Shown here one piece after another: positions 9,407-17,513 of a DNA stretch of 64,000 nucleotides (the first letter of the stretch is position 1; each line of letters starts with the position of its first letter). The notes below the pieces were generated by a model, which saw only the letters and a list, made by a program, of their open reading frames with translations, was not told the DNA's origin and did not search any database. Source of the stretch: Ruegeria arenilitoris (GTDB taxonomy: Bacteria > Pseudomonadota > Alphaproteobacteria > Rhodobacterales > Rhodobacteraceae). Where the stretch lies: positions 806,001 to 870,000 of the forward strand of contig NZ_WQHP01000001.1 of the NCBI RefSeq assembly GCF_013035315.1, in the 5' to 3' direction. A program made the translations under genes and the position numbers.

Positions 9407-9448
9407 ATTTTCTGTTTTTCAGAGCGGCTTAAGTCTCAGACAGAAAAT
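9407..9448 (-). repeat. Inverted repeat in gap after ABC permease gene
   Basis: A 9-bp inverted repeat, ATTTTCTGT / ACAGAAAAT, with a 24-nt loop lies in the 135-bp gap between the permease gene (stop at 9512) and the single-domain NTF2-like gene. It could modulate read-through from transporter to enzyme genes; weak as a terminator. Confidence 0.35.
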
Positions 9449-9511
9449 CCCTCGGCATCCGGTTGAGCGCCGGGTGGCGCCCAATGGCATTATGTCGGGC
9501 AGAAGCGCTCA

Positions 9512-10393
9512 TCAGCCTTTCACCGCCCCTGCAGTCAGACCGCTGACAATCTGGCGCTGGAAGAACAGGATCAGCACGAACAGCGGCGCGGTGGTCGAGA
9601 CCACGGCGGCAACCGCGTACATCACTTTGCCTTCGACCTGGGTGGTGCCCATAAAGCTGTTGATGGCCGGAATGATGGTTTCGTTGTCTGCACTCAGCAG
9701 CATCGCCGTAACGGCAAAGTCGTTATAGGCCAGCAAAAAGCTGAACAGGCCGGTGGTAATCACGCCCGGCCACATGACCGGAACGATCACATGCCAGAAC
9801 GCCTGGAACCGGGTGCAGCCATCGACCATTGCGCTTTCATCCATGTCTTTCGGGATATTCTTGAAGAACGAATGCAGCATCCACAGCGTGAACGGTTGGT
9901 TGATCGCAACCAACACGATGATCGTGGTCGGCAGAATGCCCCAGACGTTCCACTCGAAGAACGGCAGCAGGTAGCCGGAGACCAGTGTGATATGCGGCAT
10001 GGCGCGGAACACCAGAGCAGCCATCAAAATCCAGAAGGCATAGCGGAAGCCGGATCTGGCGAGCGCATAACCACCGAGCGTCCCAAAGGTCAGCGAGATG
10101 ACAACGGTACAGAACACCACAATCCCGGTGTTTCTGAAATTGAACCAAAAATCCTCAAGCACCCAGGCGCCGTAGTAACCCGCACCGGTGAAGGCGCTGC
10201 CGGTTTGTTCGATTGTGTTTGTGCCCCGCAGCGCGTTCATCCAATCGGCCTTGGACAAAAAGTCAGCCTGCACTTTGAAGCTGCCCCAGAACGTCCAGAA
10301 GAATGGGAATGCTGCGATAATGAGCCAAACTGCAACAAAGCCATAAGAGAACAGCTTGAGCGGGGTCATGCGGGATTGTGCGTTGGTCGCCAT
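9512..10393 (-). CDS. sugar-type ABC transporter permease (MalG family)
   Basis: A 293-residue inner-membrane protein with about six hydrophobic segments and the binding-protein-dependent permease loop ESAMVDGCTRFQAFWHVIVP (about residues 195-214) that docks to the ATPase. Size and order fit the MalG/UgpE (CUT1) family. It lies nine bases after the MalF-type permease, and together with the binding protein and UgpC-type ATPase upstream makes a full importer. The operon content suggests uptake of a carbohydrate-like or glycoside-like compound, but CUT1 systems also import other polar solutes. Confidence 0.92.
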   Translation of the reverse strand: MATNAQSRMTPLKLFSYGFVAVWLIIAAFPFFWTFWGSFKVQADFLSKADWMNALRGTNTIEQTGSAFTGAGYYGAWVLEDFWFNFRNTGIVVFCTVVISLTFGTLGGYALARSGFRYAFWILMAALVFRAMPHITLVSGYLLPFFEWNVWGILPTTIIVLVAINQPFTLWMLHSFFKNIPKDMDESAMVDGCTRFQAFWHVIVPVMWPGVITTGLFSFLLAYNDFAVTAMLLSADNETIIPAINSFMGTTQVEGKVMYAVAAVVSTTAPLFVLILFFQRQIVSGLTAGAVKG

Positions 10394-10402
10394 GTCGTGT
10401 CC

Positions 10403-11434
10403 TCAGTGAGATTTGCGGGTGAAGTCGCGCCATGTGCGTATCAGCACGGGCATCATCAGGATGATCACAAGGATAATGGTGATCAGCGAGGTTGCACCCG
10501 CAGATGCATAGAGCGGATTGCCGCTTTCGCGCAGGTCATTGTAGATGATCCAGCTGAGCGACTGAGCATGCGCCTCGGCCTTGAAGCTTACGATCGGCTC
10601 GAACACTCGGAAGTTGTCCATGATCAGCATCAGCGTCACGAACGATACCAAGGGCATCAGGTGCGGAACTACCACGTGGATCATGCGCTGCCATTTGCTG
10701 GCACCGTCGATCTGGGCTGCCTCCATCGTGTCTTCGGGCACGGTCTGAAGACCTGCGTAGAAGGTGATGAAACTGAACGGCAGGGTGTGCCAGACGCCAT
10801 AAACCATCAACATCGTCCAGGTCAGCGCGGTCGAAGCCTTAAGGCTGAGGGATGGATCATTGAATATGCGTTGAATGGTGGCCCCAATCACGCCATCGCT
10901 GTCGACCATCCAAAACAGGATCAGCGAGCCGACAAGCGGTGTGACAAGAAAGGGCAGAAGCGAAATGAAGATCGCCAACCCCTTGAGCATACCGGGCAAG
11001 TTATTGACGCCAACAGCGATGGCCATACCAAGGATCAGAACCAGCGGGGTGACAACCGCGGTGTAGGCCAGCGTGAACGCCAGCGCGCTATAGAACGGCA
11101 GATTGTAGACCTTGCCCCAGAACTCACCGAACGACGCGGAGCTGGACCATGCCTCACCCACCTCAGAGAAGGCCAGATGCGAACGGTTGGCATATGTCCC
11201 AAGCCCGTTGAATTGGCCAAGCGGCTGATCAGCGCGCAGTTTTTCGGTTGCTTCAACATCAACCGCAGTCGACTCGGTACATCCGAAAGGGCCGCAGTTT
11301 TCGGTCACAACCAAAACCTGCTCGTGCTCGACAAAAAGCGATTGGACAAAGACCGAGACAATGGGCAGCGCGATAAACAGGATCATCGCGGAGAGCGTCG
11401 GCAGAATGAACCAGAAAAAGGTACGGTGCTTCAT
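10403..11434 (-). CDS. sugar-type ABC transporter permease (MalF family)
   Basis: A 343-residue inner-membrane permease. A first membrane segment (about 10-32) is followed by a roughly 60-residue periplasmic loop with two Cys residues (ENCGPFGCTES), then five more segments. The EAA loop EAAQIDGASKWQRMIHVVVP is intact. Pairs with the MalG-type permease immediately downstream. A terminator-like stem-loop separates it from the binding-protein gene upstream, consistent with lower expression of permeases than binding protein. Confidence 0.92.
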   Translation of the reverse strand: MKHRTFFWFILPTLSAMILFIALPIVSVFVQSLFVEHEQVLVVTENCGPFGCTESTAVDVEATEKLRADQPLGQFNGLGTYANRSHLAFSEVGEAWSSSASFGEFWGKVYNLPFYSALAFTLAYTAVVTPLVLILGMAIAVGVNNLPGMLKGLAIFISLLPFLVTPLVGSLILFWMVDSDGVIGATIQRIFNDPSLSLKASTALTWTMLMVYGVWHTLPFSFITFYAGLQTVPEDTMEAAQIDGASKWQRMIHVVVPHLMPLVSFVTLMLIMDNFRVFEPIVSFKAEAHAQSLSWIIYNDLRESGNPLYASAGATSLITIILVIILMMPVLIRTWRDFTRKSH

Positions 11435-11466
11435 AGCGGATGTCCCGATCTAATATCCGAAAAGAG

Positions 11467-11490
11467 AGGGGGCCAAGTGCAGCCCCCTCA
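11467..11490 (-). terminator. Attenuating stem-loop after the binding-protein gene
   Basis: A perfect 8-bp stem, GAGGGGGC / GCCCCCTC, with an 8-nt loop lies just after the binding-protein stop (11502). On the minus strand it is followed by TCTTTTC. Such hairpins between binding-protein and permease genes commonly protect the upstream message and partly terminate transcription. Confidence 0.65.
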
Positions 11491-11501
11491 GTCGGGGAGA
11501 T

Positions 11502-12746
11502 TTACTGAAGGAACCCGGCTTCTTTGGCCGACGTTCTGTACGCAGATTCAACATCCGCCAGTGCCTGTTCGGCACTCTCGTCACCTTTGATGAAATCCGA
11601 CAGTTCGGTGCCAAGTGCCGCGTGCAGCAAGCCCATTTGCGGGATCATCGGATAAGGCTTGGCCCCACCTTGCGCGGTCTGGGCAACACCTGCCGCAGCC
11701 GGTCCGGGGGTAAAGCCATCCAGTAGCCAAACGGCATCATCGTTGTTCGCCGAAACCATTTCAGGTGTCAGAGCGCTGACGAGGGCCGCAAAAGTCGCCT
11801 CGGCTTCTTCGTCCGAAACGTTGGAGGCAATGGAGATGCCATCCCACCATAGAGTAGCCGATGGGATCGAACCGCCACCTACGGTCGGCGCACCGGACAG
11901 AACGGTGTTCGATGTCACCTCTTCGGTCGATCCTTCGTCATCAAGGATCGGCGCGCCGCGTGACCCCCACATGACACCCAAAGCGGCCTGGCCGGATTCC
12001 CACAGGCCCTGCGTTTCATTCGATGCGTGTGTCAGATGGTCGGGATGCGCGTATTCGGCAATCGCCTTCATGGTTTCCAGCGCGGCCAGACCTTTTTCAT
12101 TGTTGATCGAAGGTTCCGCCGAACCGGGCTCGAAAAACTCGCCGCCATGACCGAGGTAGATCATGTTGAAGACTTCGGCGAGGTTCCAACCGGTCTGCAT
12201 GTTGATAACGATCGGATGCTCCATGATACCCGCCTCGCGGATCATTTTCGCAGCCTCGATCACTTCCTCATAAGTCGCCGGGATACCCTCGAAACCGGCT
12301 TGCTCAAGGATGTCCTTGCGCGAGAAGAGGTGCTGAGAGTTCGCCATGAACGCCACAGCCATAACATTGCCGTCGATGGTGATCAGCAGGTTCGGCGAGA
12401 TGTTTTCGCCGTATTTCTCAACCAGATCATTCAGCGGGCGGACCAGACCGTCATTCATCAGCTGGGTCAGGGTCGCGTTTGCCAGAATGACCGAGGAATA
12501 CTCGGACGGGTTCGGCGTCAGAGCTGCGTTCATAATCGAACGTGCCTCGGTCGTGTGGTTGGTTGCAAAGTCCGACGCGCCGCCTGCACAGTTGGCTTCT
12601 GCCGCGCCCGCGACGGCGTGGATCGCCGGGAAGTCGCTGGCCAGAATGCGGATGGATTGACCTTCCGGACCACAATTGGCGGCATAAGCGGCCGATCCCA
12701 TCAGACCCACAAAGGTCGTTACGGTTGCTAGCTTTCTCAGAAACAT
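11502..12746 (-). CDS. extracellular solute-binding protein of sugar-type ABC importer
   Basis: A 414-residue periplasmic protein. The start at 12746 is chosen because it gives a clean signal peptide (MFLRKLATVTTFVGLMGSAA, cleavage near YA-AN) and is preceded by AGGGAGA. The mature protein has the family-1 binding-protein pattern, including the GLWESGQAALGVMWGSRG stretch and repeated TLWWDGISIA-type strands. It lies between the ATPase gene and the two permease genes. It should define the specificity of the first importer; ligand cannot be read from the sequence. Confidence 0.92.
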   Translation of the reverse strand: MFLRKLATVTTFVGLMGSAAYAANCGPEGQSIRILASDFPAIHAVAGAAEANCAGGASDFATNHTTEARSIMNAALTPNPSEYSSVILANATLTQLMNDGLVRPLNDLVEKYGENISPNLLITIDGNVMAVAFMANSQHLFSRKDILEQAGFEGIPATYEEVIEAAKMIREAGIMEHPIVINMQTGWNLAEVFNMIYLGHGGEFFEPGSAEPSINNEKGLAALETMKAIAEYAHPDHLTHASNETQGLWESGQAALGVMWGSRGAPILDDEGSTEEVTSNTVLSGAPTVGGGSIPSATLWWDGISIASNVSDEEAEATFAALVSALTPEMVSANNDDAVWLLDGFTPGPAAAGVAQTAQGGAKPYPMIPQMGLLHAALGTELSDFIKGDESAEQALADVESAYRTSAKEAGFLQ

Positions 12747-12807
12747 CTCAGTCTCCCTGTTTCTTTGAGTTTTGGTTGCGCGCCCCTTACACGCAGTGGG
12801 TTTGATC

Positions 12808-12824
12808 CCGGGGCTTTTCCCCGG
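12808..12824 (-). repeat. GC-rich stem-loop between ATPase and binding-protein genes
   Basis: A perfect 6-bp inverted repeat, CCGGGG / CCCCGG, with a 5-nt loop lies in the 97-bp gap between the ATPase stop and the binding-protein start. There is no T-run on the minus strand; it is probably an mRNA processing or stability element for the downstream binding-protein message. Confidence 0.5.
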
Positions 12825-12843
12825 TGATTGAGCGGGGGAAATG

Positions 12844-13890
12844 TCAGATCCGTTGTCCGGTCTGACCGTCAAACAGATGACAAATCTCGCTGGGAACCGA
12901 GATCGACACCATGTCGTCAATTTCGGCACGGTAGTTTTTGTCGGCTTTCACGGACACCAGTGCTCCGCCCACGCGGACGGAAATCATGGTCGCGTCGCCC
13001 AGCAATTCCTGGGTGTAGATCGGCGCGTTGATCTGGCCCTGTCCTTCGGCGGCCAATGTGGCATCCTCGGCCCGGAAGCCCAGTGTCATGGGACCGTCGG
13101 GTGCGTTCACGCCGGAAATCTCGACGTTCTTCGCGGTGAAGGTGCCGCCCTGCACTTCGCCTTCCATCAGGTTCATCGCCGGGTTGCCAATGAAGCTGGC
13201 GACAAAGGTGTTGGCGGGCGTGTCATAAATCTCGGTCGGGCTGCCAACCTGCTGAACAACACCGCTTTTCATCACGACCACGCGGTCGGCTAGAGTCATC
13301 GCTTCGATCTGGTCGTGGGTCACATAGATCGTGGTGACGGCCAGTTCGTGGCTGAGGTTCTTGATCTGGGCGCGTGTCGAAACGCGCAGCTTGGCGTCAA
13401 GGTTCGACAGCGGTTCGTCCATCAAAAAGACGTTCGGTTCGCGCACGATAGCACGCGCCAGTGCAACCCGCTGCCGCTGACCGCCCGACAGTTCAGCCGG
13501 TTTACGGTGCAGAAAGTCATCCAGTTCAACCATGGCCGAAGCGCGACGTACTTTTTCGTCATGCGTCGAGGGGTCAATGCCCCGAACTTTCAGCGGGAAC
13601 CGGATGTTTTCATAGACGTTCATGTTCGGGTACAGGGCGTAAGACTGGAACACCATCGCCACATCGCGGTCTTTGGGTTCCATGTCGTTAACGCGTTGAC
13701 CGTCAATCAGAATGTCGCCTTCGCTGGCATCCTCGAGCCCCGCGATCATGCGCATCGTGGTGGTTTTTCCACAGCCGGACGGGCCAAGAAGCACCAGAAA
13801 CTCTTTGTCAGAAATTGTAAGGTCGAAATTGTCGACCCCAACAAACGAGCCCCAACGCTTTCCAACATTGCGAAGTTGAATCTCGGCCAT
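12844..13890 (-). CDS. sugar-type ABC transporter ATPase (UgpC/MalK family)
   Basis: A 348-residue cytoplasmic ATPase: Walker A GPSGCGKTTT, signature LSGGQRQRVALARA, Walker B VFLMDEPLSNLD, switch His in VTHDQIEAMTLA, and a C-terminal TOBE/OB regulatory domain (from about 235). The ATG at 13890 follows GGGAGGA and starts the standard MAEIQLRNV strand. It is the first gene of the long leftward operon. The promoter, with two palindromic operators, lies directly upstream and is shared with the divergent NTF2-like gene. Confidence 0.95.
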   Translation of the reverse strand: MAEIQLRNVGKRWGSFVGVDNFDLTISDKEFLVLLGPSGCGKTTTMRMIAGLEDASEGDILIDGQRVNDMEPKDRDVAMVFQSYALYPNMNVYENIRFPLKVRGIDPSTHDEKVRRASAMVELDDFLHRKPAELSGGQRQRVALARAIVREPNVFLMDEPLSNLDAKLRVSTRAQIKNLSHELAVTTIYVTHDQIEAMTLADRVVVMKSGVVQQVGSPTEIYDTPANTFVASFIGNPAMNLMEGEVQGGTFTAKNVEISGVNAPDGPMTLGFRAEDATLAAEGQGQINAPIYTQELLGDATMISVRVGGALVSVKADKNYRAEIDDMVSISVPSEICHLFDGQTGQRI

Positions 13891-13915
13891 TCTGTCCTCC
13901 CTGCCGCACGCACAA

Positions 13916-13929
13916 TGCATACGTTTGCA
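13916..13929. promoter_or_regulatory. LacI-type operator, site 1
   Basis: TGCATACGTTTGCA, a near-perfect palindrome centred on CG (6 of 7 positions symmetric), lies 26 bp upstream of the ATPase start and just downstream of the proposed leftward -10. The TGCA arms are shared with site 2. Likely bound by the LacI protein encoded at 4666-5685. Confidence 0.6.
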
Positions 13930-13931
13930 AA

Positions 13932-13961
13932 AGCATAGACATCATAAGGAACATCTGGCAA
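13932..13961 (-). promoter_or_regulatory. Candidate leftward promoter
   Basis: On the minus strand TTGCCA (13961-13956), an 18-bp spacer and TATGCT (13937-13932) resemble -35 and -10 boxes for the operon beginning at 13890. It is flanked by the two palindromic operators, as expected for LacI repression. Position is inferred, not mapped. Confidence 0.4.
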
Positions 13962-13967
13962 GAATTT

Positions 13968-13985
13968 TTTGCATGCGCATGCAAA
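13968..13985. promoter_or_regulatory. LacI-type operator, site 2 (18-bp perfect palindrome)
   Basis: TTTGCATGCGCATGCAAA is a perfect 18-bp palindrome with a central CG, the usual LacI/GalR layout. It lies upstream of both proposed -35 boxes, 52 bp from site 1 centre to centre (about five helical turns), so looping or joint control of the divergent promoters is possible. Confidence 0.7.
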
Positions 13986-14000
13986 TCGCCTACATTCATC

Positions 14001-14029
14001 TTGCAAAGCAATGCGCACAATCGGTTAAT
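14001..14029 (+). promoter_or_regulatory. Candidate rightward promoter
   Basis: TTGCAA, a 17-bp spacer and GTTAAT (4 of 6 to the -10 consensus) precede the NTF2-like gene at 14049. The 18-bp palindrome ends 15 bp upstream of the -35. Inferred from spacing only. Confidence 0.4.
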
Positions 14030-14048
14030 GCCCTGAAAGAAAAACAAA

Positions 14049-15050
14049 ATGTCCTATGAAGCCGAAAAGAAGGTCGTCCTGGATTTCTATGACGCACTCG
14101 ACAAGGCACAAGAATCGTCCATCGCCAGTGCAATCGCGGATCATTGCGCGCCAGACTATTTGTGGCGCGGTTTTCATCCCTTTGACGAACAGCGCGGCGC
14201 AGAGGCCGTAGCGCAGAATTTCTGGACCCCGCTTAGGAAAAGCCTGACCCGCCTGCAACGCCGCATGGACGTGTTCATGGCCGGAACCAATGAGATGGAC
14301 GGGTTCGATTCGGTGTGGGTGGCGTCGATGGGTCACTTGATGGGCCTGTTCGACACTCCCTGGCTGGGGATCGCACCAACGGGCAAACTGGCCTTTCTTC
14401 GGTATTGCGAGTTCCACAAGGTCGAGAACGGCAAGATCACTGAAACCGCGATGTATTTCGATATTCCGCATCTCATGATGCAGGCCGGTCTGCAGCCGTT
14501 CCCTCCGCAAACCGCTGCACAGCTGGTTCAGCCGGGGCCCATGACCCATGACGGGTTGATGTTCACGTCTCAGCCCGCTGAGGAGGCCGATCGAACATTG
14601 GCCGCAATCAACGCGATGATTTCAGATCTGGGTCAGTGGAACAGCGGCCTGAGCCTTGAGGATGAGCTGCGGCGCACCTGGCACGAAGACATGCTCTGGT
14701 GGGGACCGACTGGAATCGGCGCGACCTACACAATCGAACGCTATGCCAAACAACATGCTGGCCCGTTCCGTGCCTCGTTCACCGATCGGTCGAAAACGGG
14801 ACATATCTGCCGTATGGCCGAGGGGCACTATGGCGGCTTCTTTGGTTGGCCCAACTTCACTGCCCGCCCCACCGGCGGCTTCATGGGCATGCCTGCAACC
14901 GACAAACCCGGTGAGTTCCGTGTGATCGACATTTACCGCCGCGACGGCGACAAACTGGCCGAAAACTGGATCTTCATCGACCTGCTGCATTTCTGGAAAC
15001 AGCAAGGCGTCGATATTCTGGCCCGCATGGCCGAGGTACCTAGGACATGA
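14049..15050 (+). CDS. SnoaL/NTF2-like protein (tandem domains), paralogue D
   Basis: A 333-residue protein with two NTF2/SnoaL-like halves. The first contains [18 protein letters not shown], the second the YGGFFGWPNF region, and it ends with the paralogue tail IDLLHFWKQQGVDILARM. It is divergent from the leftward operon but shares its control region, so it is probably part of the same regulon. Its stop overlaps the amidohydrolase start (ATGA). Length and architecture match the 6454-7506 protein, including GIGATYTIERYAKQH against [15 protein letters not shown]. Cyclase, isomerase or dehydratase activity is inferred from the family. Confidence 0.82.
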   Translation: MSYEAEKKVVLDFYDALDKAQESSIASAIADHCAPDYLWRGFHPFDEQRGAEAVAQNFWTPLRKSLTRLQRRMDVFMAGTNEMDGFDSVWVASMGHLMGLFDTPWLGIAPTGKLAFLRYCEFHKVENGKITETAMYFDIPHLMMQAGLQPFPPQTAAQLVQPGPMTHDGLMFTSQPAEEADRTLAAINAMISDLGQWNSGLSLEDELRRTWHEDMLWWGPTGIGATYTIERYAKQHAGPFRASFTDRSKTGHICRMAEGHYGGFFGWPNFTARPTGGFMGMPATDKPGEFRVIDIYRRDGDKLAENWIFIDLLHFWKQQGVDILARMAEVPRT

Positions 15051-15940
15051 CCCAATGGATCGACGCGCATCACCACCTTTGGGACCTGAACGCCGTAAGC
15101 TATCCTTGGCTGATGGCGCGCGGGGTCGAGCGATTTTTTGGGGATCCCACTCCAATCCAGCGAAACTATCTGCTGGATGAGTTCCGGTCCGAGGCTGAAC
15201 CCTGCGGCGTGCGCGCCTCGGTGCATATTCAGGTTGGGGCCGAAAGCGGACTGGACGAAGCCCGCTGGGTGCAGTCTGTCGCCGATGCCAATCGTGATTG
15301 GCCGATGGCACAGGTTGTGTTCTGCGATCTGACCTCAGCGAACCTTTCCGCGCAACTGGATACGTTTCAGAGCCTCACCACCGTGCGAGGCCTGCGCCAG
15401 ATTGTCGGGCGCGCGCCCGGCGAGGACGCGCAGACGGGGACAAATACCCTGCTGGACAGCGCGGCGTTTGTGACAGGCCTGCAAGAGGCCGGCCGTCGCG
15501 GCCTCAGCTTTGATTTGCAAATCATCCCGGAACTGATGGAGAAAACCGCTCGGGTTCTTGCACAGGCGCCAGAGACCCAGATCGCCTTATGCCATGCGGG
15601 ATCACCACATGACCACAGCCCCGAAAGGCTACGAGACTGGGCGCAGCACCTGCGTGCACTATCCGCCCTGCCCCATGTGACGTGCAAACTGTCAGGGTTG
15701 GGTATGTTCGACCACACATGGACACCAGACAGTATCCGTCCGATCATCGAAACCTGCCTTGATCAGTTTGGCCCAGACCGGGTCATGTTCGGATCAAATT
15801 TCCCGGTCGATAAGTTGTATAGCGATTACGCCACTCTGGCAGACGCGTATCGCGATCTGGTCCCGGTCAAGGCGCACCAGGCTGTGTTCCAAGACACGGC
15901 AGCGCGGTTTTATGACCTGCAGTTGCCGCAAGCAGACTAG
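15047..15940 (+). CDS. amidohydrolase-family lactonase-like enzyme
   Basis: A 297-residue TIM-barrel protein of the amidohydrolase_2 group, which includes L-fuconolactonase and 2-pyrone-4,6-dicarboxylate lactonase. The N-terminal metal motif reads IDAHHHLWDL and the late Asp-bearing strand MFGSNFPVDK. No signal peptide. It is coupled to the NTF2-like gene by a four-base overlap. A lactonase following a sugar dehydrogenase, next to a sugar-type ABC importer and an HpaI/RraA-type aldolase gene, would fit an oxidative non-phosphorylated sugar-acid route; this is inference from the family and context. Confidence 0.85.
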   Translation: MTQWIDAHHHLWDLNAVSYPWLMARGVERFFGDPTPIQRNYLLDEFRSEAEPCGVRASVHIQVGAESGLDEARWVQSVADANRDWPMAQVVFCDLTSANLSAQLDTFQSLTTVRGLRQIVGRAPGEDAQTGTNTLLDSAAFVTGLQEAGRRGLSFDLQIIPELMEKTARVLAQAPETQIALCHAGSPHDHSPERLRDWAQHLRALSALPHVTCKLSGLGMFDHTWTPDSIRPIIETCLDQFGPDRVMFGSNFPVDKLYSDYATLADAYRDLVPVKAHQAVFQDTAARFYDLQLPQAD

Positions 15941-15990
15941 AGAGGTTCCTAAAAACTCCGCCTTGACCTGAGCGCTATCTAGGCCACGTG

Positions 15991-17313
15991 ATGCGAACGA
16001 TGGCGAAACGTTTAGCGATAGTCTCAAGTGGAGTGGCCAGCCCGCTCAGCAGCGCATTGGAATTTGCCAAGCGCGCCCAGTCGCTTGGGTACGAGGTCGG
16101 AGTGTTCGCACCTTGCGCCGCGCGCGGGTTGATTTTGCATTGCGACCTGCAACATATCGAAACTCCCGAACCGCGCGTCGACGCCTTTGCTCCGCTCCTG
16201 ACGCGGGAAGAGATGAAGGGCCTGACCGCAAAACAGCGGAAGGATGCAGCTGTTGACGCGCTGGGTGCAGAGGCTTTCGCCGATGCGTTGACCGGTTTTC
16301 AACCCGACGCCCTTTTTGTCGACTGCGAGCTTCATGCCCAAATTCTGGTCGGGCTGTCCCAGGGCCTTCCTACGGCTCAGTTCAGCAATATGTTTCTGTC
16401 TCCCCCTGGCCTTCGCGCCCCACCGCTGAATAAGCGCGCCCATCCGGGCGTTGGCCTGCGCGGCAGTCGCATCGGTGTCTTGCTGATTTGGACCAGTTTC
16501 CTTCTATGGAAGCTCAGGAAACGCCTGTGCAACAGATACAGGTACGGAGAGGCGGAATACAGCGCCGCCCTGCGTGAGCTGGCCAGACGCCTTGGCGTCC
16601 CCCTCGCACAAAAGCGCAGACTACTCTGCTGGCAAATGCCCTGGACTTACCGAATTCCCACCGCGCTGTTGCTGCCCAAGGCCCTCGACCTGCCCACGCG
16701 CTTGTATCCGGGTTTCGCATATCTGGGATCGATGATCCTGCAGGATCGACCAGAAAAACCCCACGACCACGATGCGGTTGCAAGGTTTTGTTCCGCCCCG
16801 GATGGCAAAAAACGCATCTTTGTTGGGTTCGGCACGATGATGCACCCCAAAAGCGGCCTTCTATCCAGTCTATGGGCCGTCGCCCGCAAGCACCCGGAAT
16901 GGCAGTTCCTTTTCGCGGCTGGACGCAAATGGGAAGACGATTCCCTGACAGGCCTGCCACCCAATGTCGAAGTGGTGGCTTGGGTTCCTCAGCAAGAGCT
17001 GATGCACCATGCTGATCTGGCCATCATGCATGGTGGCACGGGTGGTTTTGCTGAGGCGGTTGAGGCTGCAACCCCAGTTTTGCTTTACCCACATGTCAAC
17101 GACCAGCAAGGCAGTGCTGCCAGGGCCATTTTCCACGGGATCGGCCGCGCAGGTCGACAAACGGATACACCGGATCAGATCGAATCTGACATCCAGTCTC
17201 TGCTAAGTGATCCAGGCTACAAGGAAAACTGCAAAGCACTGCAGGCCGCATGCGTTGCAGAGACAGGTGCGGCGAGCTTGGCCAATATCTTGCGGAACTT
17301 CATCGATAAATAA
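15991..17313 (+). CDS. UGT/MGT-type glycosyltransferase (GT1 family)
   Basis: A 440-residue GT-B fold glycosyltransferase. The C-terminal donor-binding signature is clear: HGGTGGFAEAVEAATPVLLYP followed by HVNDQQGSAA, the pattern of macrolide and flavonoid UDP-glycosyltransferases. The N-terminal half begins with the expected Rossmann strand KRLAIVSSG. Starts at 15991 (ATG, AGG upstream) or 16000 are both possible; a GTG at 15988 is less likely. It stands alone between the catabolic amidohydrolase and the AT-rich gap before the NRPS operon. It may decorate the nonribosomal product or a lipid; nothing in the sequence decides this. Confidence 0.85.
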   Translation: MRTMAKRLAIVSSGVASPLSSALEFAKRAQSLGYEVGVFAPCAARGLILHCDLQHIETPEPRVDAFAPLLTREEMKGLTAKQRKDAAVDALGAEAFADALTGFQPDALFVDCELHAQILVGLSQGLPTAQFSNMFLSPPGLRAPPLNKRAHPGVGLRGSRIGVLLIWTSFLLWKLRKRLCNRYRYGEAEYSAALRELARRLGVPLAQKRRLLCWQMPWTYRIPTALLLPKALDLPTRLYPGFAYLGSMILQDRPEKPHDHDAVARFCSAPDGKKRIFVGFGTMMHPKSGLLSSLWAVARKHPEWQFLFAAGRKWEDDSLTGLPPNVEVVAWVPQQELMHHADLAIMHGGTGGFAEAVEAATPVLLYPHVNDQQGSAARAIFHGIGRAGRQTDTPDQIESDIQSLLSDPGYKENCKALQAACVAETGAASLANILRNFIDK

Positions 17314-17329
17314 ATTCATAAATTTATTT
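17308..17329 (+). terminator. AT-rich stem-loop at the end of the glycosyltransferase gene
   Basis: AAATAAAT / ATTTATTT form an 8-bp stem with a 6-nt loop spanning the glycosyltransferase stop codon. The 17313-17366 stretch is far more AT-rich than the surroundings. Weak stem, so termination is only possible. The remaining gap to 17513 (about 200 bp) has no gene and should hold the NRPS operon promoter. Confidence 0.35.
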
Positions 17330-17513
17330 AAAATCAAAATATTAAGCAAAAAAACTAATGTAACTCAGATCAGTTCAGCTTGCCTATTTGCGACGATCTG
17401 TTTGTCCTTGCGGCCACACACGACACGCACAACGCATCGGTAACACTGAATATTGTGATCCGCTGCGGTTCTGTTTGCGTAACGATTACATGCGCAACTG
17501 AATACGAACGACA

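Noticed and set aside
9791..11590. 599-codon open frame on the plus strand
   Set aside because: It lies opposite two clear ABC permease genes and the binding-protein end, is rich in His, Arg and Gln, and has no recognisable fold; a shadow of GC-rich codon use.
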